64,000 bases of DNA from Bryum argenteum (Eukaryota; Streptophyta; Bryopsida; Bryales; Bryaceae): the NCBI GenBank assembly GCA_037043015.1, contig CM073323.1, positions 24,828,758-24,892,757 of the forward strand, read 5' to 3'. Position 1 is the stretch's first letter; each line of letters starts with the position of its first letter. The notes below the pieces were generated by a model. That model was given only the letters and a program-made list of their open reading frames with translations. It was not told the origin of the DNA and did not search any database. Shown piece by piece: positions 38,201 to 49,850 of this stretch. A program made the translations under genes and the position numbers.

Positions 38201-41200
38201 AGTTTGTCCCGTTTGTGTCCCTAATTTTGTAGGAAATGGCGCAGAGAGTGGCAACAAGCCCTCAATGGGTGCAGCTGGGCCCTCGTTACCGTCACTACCC
38301 CAACGACCAGCGGTTAGAAAATCAGCTGCGGCGGCGGCAACAGCCTTAGACACGGCAGGGAGGATCACGCAACGCCCTGCTGTGACCCCATCGACTCAAC
38401 TGGCAACGACCACCGATGATACCGCAAATGGTGAGACAGCGGAAGGGAACGAAACGCGTGAGAAGCTGCAGAACATCAGAGTGAAGTTCCTGAGGCTGGC
38501 GCACCGCCTGGGTCAATCGCCCCAGAACGTCGTGGTAGCGCAAGTGTTGTACCGACTGGGCTTGGCTGAGTCGTTGAGAGGCGGCAGTGCTTCCACGGCC
38601 AGCCGCACTGGAGCCTTCAGTTTCGACCGCGCCAATGCCTTGGCGGAGGAGCAGGAGGCTGCCAACCAAGAGGAGGAGCTCGATTTTGCTTGCACTATTC
38701 TTGTTCTGGGCAAGACTGGCGTTGGCAAGAGTGCCACCATTAACTCTATCTTTGATGACCGCAAGTCGGCCACCAGCGCTTTCAAACCTTCTACCACCAA
38801 AGTTCAGGAGATCGTTGGAACTGTGCACGGCATCAAGGTATGCTAGATTTCTCAGTATGTTTGCATTTGGGTCGTGTTTTTGCCTTGAGCTTCAGTCACA
38901 AGGATCATATTTTTTAGCGCTTCAATCTGGCATCTTGTTTCTATCGGTTTAGTAGTGGCAGTACTCACTTCTAGATCTCTCGAAACACTCGTCTTGATAA
39001 CTACACACGTGCATTATACTGGTTATTTGAGGTGTCTTTGTATACAGCAATCTGCAGCAGCTCTGAAATGGCAGTAGGAAAAGGCCTACATGCACTTGAA
39101 GAGTCATGGCATTCCCCGAATAGAGATTGGGCTGACACCTTTTCATTCATGTGTATCTTTGTGTTCCCGGTGCTAGAGAATATGAAGAAATTTAGTCTTG
39201 TTGAGAAGAGATGTTGTTACTAATCTTCTGTGTGCTCTATTTTAGGTAAGAGTGATAGACACTCCAGGGCTGCTTCCCTCTCAGGCAGACCAACAGCACA
39301 ACGAGCGTATCATGGGGCAAGTGAAGAAGCACATCAAGAAGGCGTCTCCAGACATAGTGTTGTACTTCGACCGTCTGGACATGCAGAGCCGGGACTTCGG
39401 TGACCTGCCATTGCTGCGCACCATCACGGATCTGTTTGGAGCGGCGGTGTGGTTCAATGCCATTGTGGTGTTGACGCACGCTTCTTCAGCTCCTCCAGAT
39501 GGCCCTAACGGAGTTCCTTTGAGCTACGAGATGTTCGTGCTACAGAGATCCCACGTTGTGCAGCAGACTATTCGACAAGCTGCTGGAGACATGAGGTTGA
39601 TGAACCCAGTTTCGTTGGTGGAGAATCACCCTGCTTGCCGGACGAACCGCAACGGGCAGCGGGTCTTGCCTAATGGGCAGATCTGGAAACCGCAATTGCT
39701 GTTGCTTTGCTTCGCCTCAAAGATCTTGGCAGAGGCTAACTCGCTTTTGAAGCTTCAGGAAACTGCCACTCCTGGACGGCCATTCGGGCAGCGATCCCGG
39801 GTGCCTCCTCTGCCGTTTTTGCTCTCGTCTTTGCTACAATCTCGCGCTCAGTTGAAGCTGCCCGATGAACAAGTGGGTGAATCAGATGAGTCGGATGACG
39901 AGGAAGAGGAAGAAGACTCTGATGCCGATGACTACGATGAACTTCCTCCCTTCAGGTGAACTTTGATAACCAATTGGTCGATCTTGAGTGAAAATATCGA
40001 CGCTTGGATTTTTGTTGGTTCCGATGTTGTTTATTAGTGTATGAACTGAGAGGAATCATGATATTCTTCGCAGGCCATTGTCCAAGGAGGAGTTGGAGGA
40101 GCTTGACAAGGAGCAGAAGCAAGACTACCTGGATGAGATTGCGGACCGCGAGAGACTGTTCCAGAAGAAGCAGTACAGAGAGGAAATGCGGAGAAGGAAG
40201 GAGATGAAGAAGCGCGCCGCTCAGATGTCTAAGGAGGAGCTCGCTCAACCTGGTGATGAAGCGGATGACGAAGCAGGAAAGGCTGCTGCCGTGCCAGTAC
40301 CCATGCCCGACATGGCTTTGCCTCCCTCGTTCGACTCTGACAATCCCACTCACAGGTACTGATTTTACTGCATGCAATCTTCTTTCAATGCATGAGAGTT
40401 TATCGTTAAAATATGATGCTAAATGTTTCTGTTTCTATATGTGCAGGTATCGATACTTGGAGACTGCCAACCAGTGGCTGGTGCGTCCCGTTTTGGAGAC
40501 CCACGGGTGGGACCACGATGCAGGCTACGACGGTTTCAACGTGGAGAAGATGTTCGTGGTGAAGGACAAGATCCCAGCGTCCATTTCAGGCCAAGTGACG
40601 AAGGACAAGAAGGAAGCCCAGGTGAACTTCGAAGCGGCAGCGTCACTGAAGCACGGAGAAGGCAAGGTAACGCTGACCGGTTTCGACATCCAAACAATCG
40701 GCAAGGACCTTGCGTACACCTTGCGAGCGGAGACTCGGTTCAACAATTTCAAGCGGAATAAGACGACGGCGGGTCTGACGTGCACGGTGCTGAACGACAC
40801 GATCGCAGCAGGGTTGAAGCTGGAGGACAGGATTCTGATCGGGAAGAGGATAAAGATGGTGGTGAACGGAGGAGTGCTGACAGGAAAGGGAGACAAGGCG
40901 TTTGGTGGAAGCCTGGAGGCGACTCTGAGAGGGAAGGAGTACCCACTGAGCCGCACGCTGTCGACTCTGGGGCTGTCAGTGATGGACTGGCACGGCGATC
41001 TGGCCATCGGTGGCAACTTGCAGTCGCAGTTCATGGTGGGGAAGACGATGCTGGTGGGCAGGGCCAACTTGAACAACAGAGGCTCAGGGCAAGTGTCGAT
41101 CCGGGCGAGCAGCTCGGAGCAGCTGCAGATGGTTCTGATAGGGATTGTGCCGATTTTGAGGTCACTGATCAATTGCCGCTTTGGCTTCGGTGGTCAGTCT

Positions 41201-41209
41201 TCGCAGTAG
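35300..41209 (+). CDS. TOC159: Toc159-family chloroplast outer-envelope import receptor (GTPase)
   Basis: Six exons: 35300-35831, 35953-37683, 38233-38837, 39246-39955, 40074-40355, 40447-41209; 4,623 nt, 1,540 aa, all GT-AG with consistent phases. Toc159 proteins bind transit peptides of nuclear-encoded preproteins at the chloroplast surface with Toc34 and Toc75. The order of domains is the expected A-G-M. The A domain, about residues 1-860, is highly acidic and includes about six copies of a 14-residue unit (SEEKDSSPDVEEKP-like). The G domain, about 900-1160, has the P-loop GKTGVGKSATINS (about residue 914), DTPG (about 961) and THASS. The M domain, about 1240-1540, anchors in the outer envelope and contains the conserved ANQWLVRPVLETHGWDHDAG start. 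Which paralogue (Toc159/132/120 type) cannot be told without a tree. Confidence 0.95.
36315..36600 (+). repeat. 42-bp (14-codon) tandem repeat in the Toc159 A domain
   Basis: The coding unit SEEKDSSPDVEEKP is repeated about six times, with decay toward the 3' side (SEAKDSSSDVAERA, SEEKDTISIVEEEA, PEEKDSSPNVAEKS). The repeat keeps the frame and adds acidic, Ser-rich sequence with several possible casein-kinase-2-type sites. It is probably a lineage-specific expansion, because Toc A domains vary greatly in length. Confidence 0.85.
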
Positions 41210-42344
41210 TAGCTTAAGACACATAATTTTGGCTGACATTCCTGGCTACTGTGCGCCCTTTTGCATTTTTCTGCAAAATTTTTGTAGACATTATTATTCC
41301 GGGGGCAGAGCAGAGGCGGATGCACGTGAGGCTCGGAGGAAAGGTCGGCCGGTTTCCAGCCAATAACACTCGACATAGGACAGGGGTTTGATCAGAGAGG
41401 GGGTCTATAGCTGCTGCTGGTGGATTTGCGTTTGGGAGTGGTGGTGCTGTGTATTGTAGTAGAATGGTGAAGAGAAAGAGATAGGAGCGAGAGAAGAGGG
41501 GTGGGTGACAGCAGAGTAGTCCTCCTGTTTTGGCCGAAGACGGAGTAGAGGATCTCAACATAGTAGTTGGGAATTGTATGTGTTTAGTCATTGATGATTC
41601 TACGACGAAGATGTGCTGCGGATTGAGAATCAGAGTTTTATGTGCAGCCATGTCTTTCTTGAGTTTTTCTGAGGAGATATCTCCCACCTGGTAATTTGCG
41701 AAGCTCTCATTTCAATCCATTTGCTTGGATTTGTTCTCTTTCACGAAGCGTAGAGCTTTTCTATTGCTGGTTTGAACCTGCTTGTGAGTAATTAAGGTAG
41801 GAGTGGCTAAAACCATCCAGCCCCAAAAACTGTCTGAATTTCAGCTTTGCATACTCGGAATAGTGGTGTAAAATTTTAATCATTTTTCGATAGTCTGCAA
41901 AGCTATTGCAAATCCATCCCCCAAAAAAAGACATTCTTTGAGTAAGTCTGTAATTTCCTATGAATATTTGAACCCTACTGTGCGGATTTTGGGGTTGGAC
42001 GGTTTTAGCCACTCCTTCCTTAAGGGATTTAGTATTAGCCTACGCCATTCTTGTACGCCCTTATGCTACAAGGCGGATATTCTCTGAGAGCATTCCCACC
42101 CATGGACTGAACTGTAAACTAGATGAACAGCAGTTCAATTCAGGGTGGAAACGCCCCACCAACCCGCAAAACCCTTGAACTGAACTACTATTTATCCATA
42201 TTTTTCGGTGTGACCTGCAAAAGCGGGCCTTTTTGCAGGGAAGAAGGCTAACTTGAACTACAAATAAGACAAAACTGATTTTTCTCCGGAGGAAACTACG
42301 GGGCTTGGTTTTTGCCCCGCAGGGTGAATTAGATTTGTCAAGAT
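41210..42344. other. Toc gene 3' flank and intergenic DNA
   Basis: Probably 3' UTR for the first few hundred bases. A pair of short inverted words occurs at 41800-41825 and 41985-42015 (AGGAGTGGCTAAAACCATCC and TTTTAGCCACTCCTTCCTTA), which may be the ends of a small 200-bp inverted-repeat element. No gene seen. Confidence 0.45.
41800..42017. repeat. Possible small inverted-repeat element, about 215 bp
   Basis: The left end includes AGGAGTGGCTAAAACCATCC (about 41800-41820) and then AGCCCCAAAAA; the right end includes CCAAAATCC-like text then GGTTTTAGCCACTCCT (about 42000-42016), the inverse. Both run for about 20-25 bp. There is a TAAGG word outside each end (left in direct orientation, right as CTTAAGG). 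The interior is AT-rich and non-coding. This has the form of a MITE of unassigned superfamily. Confidence 0.5.
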
Positions 42345-42443
42345 GCTGACTTCCTGGCGCCCCTCATTGCCAATGCTGACACGGGATTTGGTGGAACCAC
42401 GGCTACCGTCAAGCTGGCCAAGATGTTCGTGGAGCGAGGCGCT
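42345..42443 (+). pseudogene. Isocitrate lyase gene fragment (33 codons)
   Basis: Read from 42345, the frame gives [17 protein letters not shown] then [16 protein letters not shown], which matches the active-site region of isocitrate lyase family proteins (usual form DYLRPIIADADTGHGG...KLFVERGAAGIHIEDQ). The match stops after ERGA, and a stop codon (TAG at 42330) lies just upstream in frame, so this is only a fragment. The sequence CCCCGCAG about 20 bases upstream could be a relic splice acceptor. It is likely a captured exon or broken retrocopy; its neighbours have no metabolic link. Confidence 0.6.
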
Positions 42444-42634
42444 ACTTCAACCTCCTTTTTCACCCACCACAACTCAATCATGAGTTCATGGGTGGGGCTC
42501 CTCCTCCGCCCTTACTATTCAGGGTGATGGATTTCAGTAGATGCGCATGCTGGATTCAGTTTAGGGCGCCCTATGGGTGGGCATGCCTTGAAAACATATC
42601 ATACTCTTCAGTGGCCGATGTGAATGTGTTGAAG

Positions 42635-42765
42635 GGAGACCTAAGGGACGCTTAACATGGCCAACAATTCTCCAAGGCCAATTCACTCACATTTTGATAC
42701 CAATTGGCCCCATATTCTCCAAGCCAATTCACTCACATTCTGATACCAATTGGCCTCATGGTACA
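42635..42765. repeat. Tandem 47-bp repeat sharing a coding-like segment with 30.6 kb
   Basis: Two copies of a unit containing TCTCCAAGCCAATTCACTCA lie at about 42667-42713 and 42715-42760. On the minus strand each reads QNVSELAWR. About 90 bp around the first copy matches the inverse of 30611-30695 (shared GGACGCTTA, GGCCAACAA, CCAATTCACTCACATTTTGA). It is probably a fragment of an unidentified mobile element. Confidence 0.6.
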
Positions 42766-43080
42766 CAAAGTGTTGAAGAGGCACAAGAGTTTGCTGATTT
42801 GGGCGGAGTAGTTGTCGAAGCGGCAAGAGGGTTTGTTGAACGGAGTTGGTGCGGTAAAAGGGTTTGCATGGGTGAGATTTGGAGTGCCACAAAGGATTTG
42901 CTAATTTGGGCCAAGTCATTGTCAGAGTGGCAAGAGGCCTTCACCCAAAAGGTGAAGTGTTTAGTGGCAAAGAGTTTGCTAGTTTGGTCAGAGTGGCAAG
43001 AGGATTTTTTTGAACGGAGCACATGTGAGAGTGGGAAGAAGCTCTTTTTGATTGAGCCTTTGTAGAATTGGCAAGAAGGT
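42765..43080. repeat. Degenerate internal repeats (AGTTTGCTGATTTGGG...GTGGCAAGAGG)
   Basis: Three degraded copies of a 60-90 bp block (beginning AAGAGTTTGCTGATTTGGG, AAGGATTTGCTAATTTGGG, AAGAGTTTGCTAGTTTGG, each followed by GGCAAGAGG) lie in tandem directly after the 47-bp repeat. The frame 42694-43065 is open but consists of these repeats and resembles no known protein. Confidence 0.5.
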
Positions 43081-44500
43081 CTGGTGGGTGGCAGAGTTGA
43101 AGCAGCAAGTGAGAAGCGGAACCCTAAAAGAAAGCATAATAGAGTCAGTGATTTAAAAAATCTATTGTTTGTTTATAAATGTATTATTGTATAGTGTGTG
43201 GTGAAGGTCTTTGTTACGATCTCAATATAGATACTTGTATGTAGCACATTATGTGCATAAAATACATATATGAGGAAAACTCTTCAATATGGGTTATCCT
43301 CTATTACTTCTAAGTTCCACTTGTGTTGTCTTTTTTTGTGTTTGTCTCTATCCAGTATGAAGTTTATACAACCAAGTACTTACAAGTAGGTACCTCTTCG
43401 CATGTATTTTGTACATGTTACACACGTGGTGTAATGAAAAATAATTTTTAGTTGGCGTTTATCTAAATAAGCACCGTGTAATGTTTGTGTGGCATAACAA
43501 AACTTCCACCCATTTTCCACCCCTTTAAATGTAAGCAATAGAAACCCCAATATACTTTATGGTCTATGTTACATAAGATCTTTCTACATCAACTTATTTT
43601 GTTTTTGTTGTTTATAGTTATTACATCCAATAACCTGTCAAATGCACGAACGAGTTGACCCAAACATCTCTCTTTATAGGTTGCTCACAAGTGTATTTTC
43701 AAGAAGCAATTCCAACTTTTTTGTTTTTCTTCAAACAAGCAAGCACTTCAAAGGCTAAGCAACACATCCGTAGGCATTAGACATTCTACTATTCCTATAT
43801 TCTTTTGACCATGTTGAAAACGATCTTCCTAATGATTTTTTGTCTTGCCGTATTTGCCTTGTTCTCTTTGCTTGTATTAATGATATACAAAATCTACTAC
43901 TAAGGTTTTATGCATTCAATGTCAACTGTAAATTGTTATTCTACAACAAAACAAATATTGAATTTCATACAAATAAAAATTTCAATTAAGAGGTTGCTTT
44001 CTACACCACTATGTCACAATGTTATCATATAGAAAGAGTGTTAGTGAAGAAGCCCCAACTCCATCATTAGAATTTGTTTGCTAATTGATATTCTTATGTA
44101 GTAGGGAGTGAAAGGAAGCCAACTTAAATAGACAACAAGGAGAGACATCACTCAACAAACTTATTGTAGACCTTGGTTCAATGCATTCAATGTAAGTACC
44201 AAGATAGTTATTCCCAATAGGTCATTTAACAAAAAAAGGGAGATTCAGGTTCTTTTTGACCACATGCAACGTAAGGGATTGTGAGATTTATATAGGTGAG
44301 TGTACAACTCTAAAAAATGTGACCATGTAGAAGGAGCTCTTTAGCTTGTAAGGATGATTTTGCCAAGACGATGTTAAGATTGTTTGCCACAAACATGGAT
44401 CCTATCCAATCTTTGTATACCTTCAACTACAAGACCTTACGAGCAATACTACTATCTTTAACAAACCCTCACCAAGTAATGTGAGGGAGGTCGTCGACTC
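43081..44500. other. Intergenic AT-rich DNA, no gene seen
   Basis: No coding-like frame, RNA gene or repeat with defined ends is recognised in this stretch. Confidence 0.4.
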
Positions 44501-44539
44501 AAGCCACATGAGTCAATTGCCAAACAACTTCCAACACAT

Positions 44540-46645
44540 ACAACTTTGGAGGGAGGGGGGTTTACAACGTATTTTGCCAAACGTTGCTCAAGTGAAGCAA
44601 CATCGAGGAACATGAAGTAATAACGTTACAAAGAAATAAGCAACGTCATCGAATCACCAAGCAATTTTATTTATAGATTTTAAAGTTTAAGTCAACCTTA
44701 AGATCTTCCAAATCACCAAGCAATTTTATTTGTAGATTTGAGTTTGAAACGTTATTAGAGCAAGTACCAAGACGTTGTTAAGCTTGAGCAACGTTTACAA
44801 GTTTACTAGTTTGCAATGTTTACAACATTGCAAATTCTCCCTTCTTGTAGTGCAAGAAGTCTTCAAGGAAGCCTTAGATTCCCAAGGTTATTAGTTGATG
44901 TAAGATAAGTTGATGTTCAATATAAGTATGGCTTTCTAAATTTTACTTGCGTTTGTCAAGAATGTTGTTTAAGTATCATTTTAGTCTAACTTCTTACATG
45001 CAAGATGTTGAAGACTTATATATAGAATTATCTTATACTGGATTTCAATTTTTACAAATATCAGAAAGTGTCATTGACAAGTGCTGGATCAATATGCATT
45101 CTTTGAGGCTCTTAACGTATGAGAAAAAGTAAGGTGTACTTGATGTCGACAAGTTACTTTTGCATACACAAGATGGTAGAAGAATCCATAACCAACATCC
45201 TTCAAACTTGGAATCATTATCACAAGAATAAAATGCTTATCAAGATAATCAAATAGTTGAGACATCTAATGTATTATAAGCTGATAAATTGTCCATGCCT
45301 TCACAAACCCCCTCACCACATTTTACCATGTTTTTCACAAATAGTAGGTACCACATCGTATTTGCTTAGTCTTCGGAAAACCTCTTGAATTCGTCATAAA
45401 CATGTTCAACAAATGGTGAGAGGACGTCCATGTACACATGGTGATAATTGTGGGGTAACGCGGAGTGCGGACGTTAACGACTTTTTATGGCGATTCTTCA
45501 AAAGATTAGCAACCTTGGAAATAACTTGCATTTCTAAAGTAATCACCTCTTGTTCCATGTATATAATTTTTGATACTTGAAGCTTTGAAAAGTGGTCCTA
45601 TTTTCCAAAAGAGTACAATACAGTTAGTCTTGAAATATATAACATCTTCATTCACTCCTGGAAAACAATGAGTCTTCCTTGTAAATCAAATCACAATTGA
45701 AACAATCACTTGATGTAAAAATCTAGACCATGAGGTGTAATAAGTGTAAGATTTTATTTCCTAATTGTTTCAAAAAACTTATTAGAAATTCTTAAAACTC
45801 TTTCAATCAATATGTACTTTTTTATACGTAAAGTAGTCTTATGTTTTCAAAAATTAAATAAATATGCTATGTTAGAAATTAATTGTATTTGATCCCTCAA
45901 CAATAACAAAGTGATTTTATCATGCGAAGAAAGTTCAAATATTTTTGTAAAATTAACTCTAACTACAAGTACTTGTTTCACTACACCTATTTAACGTTAC
46001 AAACATTGCTCAAGATTGTGCAAACGTTGCTCAAGTTTAACAACGTTTTGGAACTTGCTTGAGCAATGTTCCCAAGAAAAAAAGCAACATTCTCAACTAG
46101 ATTATAAATAACATTGCTTGGATTAGATTATAAATAACATTGCTTGGTGATGCGATAACGTTGCTTATTTTCTTGAGAGTTTTGCTCAAGGAAGTTCCAA
46201 TCCAATATGATCTTACATGTCATTTTAATTGTTGAATTTGAGCCTTTATATTTGAATTTTATCATACCTCCATGTGAAATATCAAGCAATTCATGAAGTT
46301 TTATAGGTCCTATGAGGGTAAAAATTACATATACATGTTCATCACTCATCTAAGTACCAGAATGTGAAGAGCCTCATGTCAAATTTTCTTTCAAAAACAG
46401 TTATTTTTTGCCCCCAAAATACTACTTTGTCATTCTACAACATGAAACAAATTATATTTTTTAACAATTTTGAACGTCATGATCACACAAATGGTGAGTA
46501 CATTGAACTTAGGATTTGGTGTACGTGTTTACAGACAAGTTAGGTACTAGATCCTACGATTACATACTTCAAAGCTTGTCGAATTCCAAAAATTTGCATA
46601 AGAAGAGTGCAATTTTTGGTTGTTTTGAGGCTGCTCACCATTTCA
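44540..46645. repeat. Dispersed repeat with AACGTTGCTCAAG motifs, copy A
   Basis: The stretch is rich in AACGTTGCTCAAG/CTTGAGCAACGTT words (about 44595, 44790, 46000-46060, 46155). Its right part, 46400-46645, aligns in direct orientation with 50590-50930 (shared GATTACATACTTCAAA, TTTTGGTTGTTTTGAGGCTG-like and CACAAATGGTGAG). It begins near a G/C run (GGAGGGAGGGGGGTTTACAA at 44550) whose inverse occurs at 5636 and 50070. No protein coding seen. The frame 44947-45132 is not credible as a gene. Confidence 0.5.
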
Positions 46646-47734
46646 ATTGAGATTTCATCCAACGCCGCCTCCATGAAGTTTCATTCGTCAGCGAACATCC
46701 AAAAACGCTTGCGGCCGTGCCACATGGAACCCACCGAGGAGAGGACGAAGGGAACACGAAGGGAACGCAGGAGAACCCCCACATTCAACATGTGGACTCA
46801 GAGCTCCAAACATTGCTGCTTCAAAATCTGCGATGGATCGGCGGCTGCTAATTCACGAACACATGTCTCTACACAATTGTTCGCGGTAACTTTGCGGTTC
46901 TAACGATATCCGAAAACATTATAGTACTGTATCACTCGATATCAAAAGGTCTACGTTGGGACCCTCATGGTGTGTGCATTTCTCTGCTTTTGTTACAATT
47001 CGGGCCACCAGTAGCTCAAATCATGGAGCCTACGACCAGTATAGTTTGATTTTCGGCTTCGATCGAGAAAGAAAGGCGAAATTTTGAGTTTCTTTAGTAC
47101 GCGACTCTTGGAATTCTGCGGAAGAAGGTCTTGCGGAGTGAATCGAGGGAGGCTCAATTTTGCGTTAGCGTTCAAGTTCATGTGGTGAGTACAATCGTCC
47201 TCTATGAGATTTTGAGCTCTTTCTTGAAGATCATAATGTAGTGGGTGTTGGCATCTTGATTGAGAATTTGTCGTATTGGTCGCCGCTTAGAATATGAGTA
47301 ATTCTGGACAAGAAACAGATTATATGCTCTGTTTTAGGGTTTTTGACCTAGATTGTAAGCTTAAGGGCCTCAATCCCCATGGTCATACTTGCATTTTCGT
47401 TGTACCTTAGCATGACGACCATTCACCACCTCATCTAACTCATAGTGCAATTTTGGGTCCTGTAGTGGCGAGAGTGACGAGGTCTGAGGCTAGTAATCGG
47501 CGACAGAGCTGTGATAATTGGCTTAATTATGTGCTTGATTTGGAAGTGGAAAAGCTTGATTTGCCTGAATTAATTATGTGATGCTCATGTATCAGGGGTT
47601 GACAGGGTTAACCTGTAATTTAACTTTTTGGATTTATTGAGGATTTATCATTAGTTTTGAGGAGCTGGATCTGTACGCCAGGATTGATTGGCGTTGATGA
47701 CCGGGAGGTTTTTGAGTTTCAAGTACTCGACAGG
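46646..47734. other. Upstream region of the PRA1 gene
   Basis: Directly right of the repeat boundary the composition becomes gene-like. A possible non-coding first exon ends at about 47184 (TCATGTG|GTGAGTAC), with the coding start at 47735; a leader intron of about 500 nt is plausible but the acceptor is not certain. No other gene seen. Confidence 0.4.
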
Positions 47735-49159
47735 ATGGCCTTCAGAGAGAACCCGTTGTCATTGAGCCTCACTCAGGAGGCGCTCGAGGAATGGTTGCGT
47801 GGAAGTGGGCACTTGGAAAAGCTTGATCGAACTGGTTCTGAGCATCATCTACGACTGCCATCTCAGAGTTCTTTCGGTGAAATATCCAAGGCTCTGAAGT
47901 CGAATCCATTCATGACTTTAACAGGTGTCTTTCTTACTCTAGCATTTCAGGTTTTGTGAAAGTATCCTGTGACCAATCGCTTTTAGGGTTTTTCAAGGTA
48001 GTGGCTAGATGGCACAATGTACTAAACCTTACATTCCCGTCTCTTGAATGTTTGGCAGCTGAAGATATGCTGAAGAAGCCTGTTTCATGGACGGATGAGT
48101 TTTTCGATTTCGGATTTGACTCATACTCGTGGCCCAGAAGTATTTCTCAAGCGAAGCTGCGAATGGACGAGAATATAAGGAGATACATCGGCAATTACGT
48201 CATTCTTGTGGCTATCGTTGTCCTCATCCTCCTGTACGTTTACCATTGTTCTTATCTCTCTTGCTGTTGGTGAATGAATGTGTCAACAAAACTACAAACT
48301 AGTTACTGTCTGCGGAGAGCAGAGGCCTTACATGAGGTGAACCATGCAGGTATCAGATGCCGCTGGCATTGGTGGGAATTGCATGCGTGGTCCTGGTGTG
48401 GGATACTTTAAGGAGAGCAGGTGATGAATGGGGTCTAGACAGGGCCGGAATTCGGTACCGAGCACTTGCCTTCGTGGGAAATTCAGGTATATTAGCTTCC
48501 TGCTATTTCTCTCTCCTGTTTATTGCCTGTGCCTTTCAGCAATTGATAAACCACCACTTCGGTTGATTTTCATTTAGTCAGAGAGCACTGACGTCGGGTA
48601 AATCAGAGCAGCAATTGCAAGGAAAGTTAGGTCTTGCATCCCAGTCTTCTGGCTTGTAATCTGTTCGTCATCTGCGAAGTATATCAGTCTGTTCTCCTGG
48701 GTTTCTCTCTCTGAAAGTAGACACCGTCCTAGTAGATTAGAAAGCTTTCACATGGAAAGTCTACACTGTTAAGAATTGCATAAGAGCTCATCCGTGTCGT
48801 GTTTGTTACTTTACAGTGACTCTGGTGATGATGGTGTATTGCAAAATTGCGGTTGCGCTTTTCTGGGCTGGGCTAGCAAGTCTTTTGGGTACGTCATCTC
48901 TGTCCCTTCAACATGTTTTAGGTCGAGATCTATCTCAAACTTTTCTCTCTGCTCTTACTTTCATTGAGGAATGTATTGGTTAACACGAAGCCATATTTTG
49001 GCAGTTGTCACGGCGCATAGCTGCTTGCGAAGGATAACTCCAGCTAAAGTTGTGTCAGTAAATGGGACCAATGGGACTAAGCGGCCTGTTCTGCCACCGT
49101 TGGAGAGCAAACGAGATGCAAGAGCACCACAGAAGATGGTGAAAGTGACGAAAGGGTAG
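47735..49159 (+). CDS. PRA1 family protein, PRA1.H-like
   Basis: Five exons: 47735-47924, 48059-48233, 48350-48486, 48817-48888, 49005-49159; 729 nt, 242 aa, GT-AG introns with consistent phases. PRA1 proteins are small membrane proteins of the secretory pathway that bind prenylated Rab GTPases and affect their membrane delivery. The first exon is a soluble N-terminal part (MAFRENPLSLSLTQEALEEW). The core has the typical WP...RMDENIRRYIGNYVILVA entry into the first hydrophobic pair, then LYQMPLALVGIACVVLVWD, and a second hydrophobic pair VTLVMMVYCKIAVALFWAGL. A basic C-terminal tail (KRDARAPQKMVKVTKG) follows. Length and the extended N-terminus fit Arabidopsis PRA1.H better than the shorter PRA1.A-F types. 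The start is the first in-frame ATG directly before conserved sequence. Confidence 0.85.
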
Positions 49160-49850
49160 AAAATGATCACAGTATTGTGTGTTCCTTTGTGTATCATATT
49201 GATTGCTAGGAGTGTATAGGCAGTTGATGAGGATCATTTTTTCATCGCCTTCTGCTGGTGTTTATACTTCCCCTTCCACATTTGTCATTGTGGGTGTAGA
49301 GTATTTTGGATTTTGGGTGAAGCGAGGTTATAACACTTGATTCAAACAAACAGGAGGGGCAGTCTTAGTTGATGATTGTGTATAGCACTTTACTTCCTGA
49401 CTTGATTTGTATTTTACATTCTAAAAAAAATCGAAGGAGACTTCATTGTGAATTGTCTCAAAAAGTGTGGATGAGATGGACTTCATTGGTCCAAAGGAAG
49501 TTAACTTTGTTAGGAAGATCTCAAGGTTGACTAAAATCTTTGGAAGATGACCTTGATTTTCGAGGAATGTGCTTTGTATCTGAAGCACAAGATGAAATAG
49601 GTGTGATTTTAATATGGACTCTCTATGCATATGTTAGAGGTTGTTTCCAAATTTGTAAAAGCATACCATGTTACAATAATTTCACAAGAAGACCACAAAC
49701 AACAATATCAAGTTAGAACTCCGAGATGTTCTACTCGGATGTGTCACTCACAAACAACTTGGCACTCTGGATCATAAATATAGTGTTTGCACACCTTAGC
49801 CTCACCTTCTCCATCTGTCTACTTACACCACTCCAAGGAAGGAGGGTTTT
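49160..49850. other. PRA1 3' flank, no gene seen
   Basis: Probably 3' UTR followed by intergenic DNA. No frame, RNA gene or repeat with clear ends is recognised. Confidence 0.4.

Noticed and set aside
40447..41217. Alternative frames within the Toc159 M domain
   Set aside because: Only the frame ending at 41209 continues the phase from exon 5 and contains the conserved M-domain sequence.
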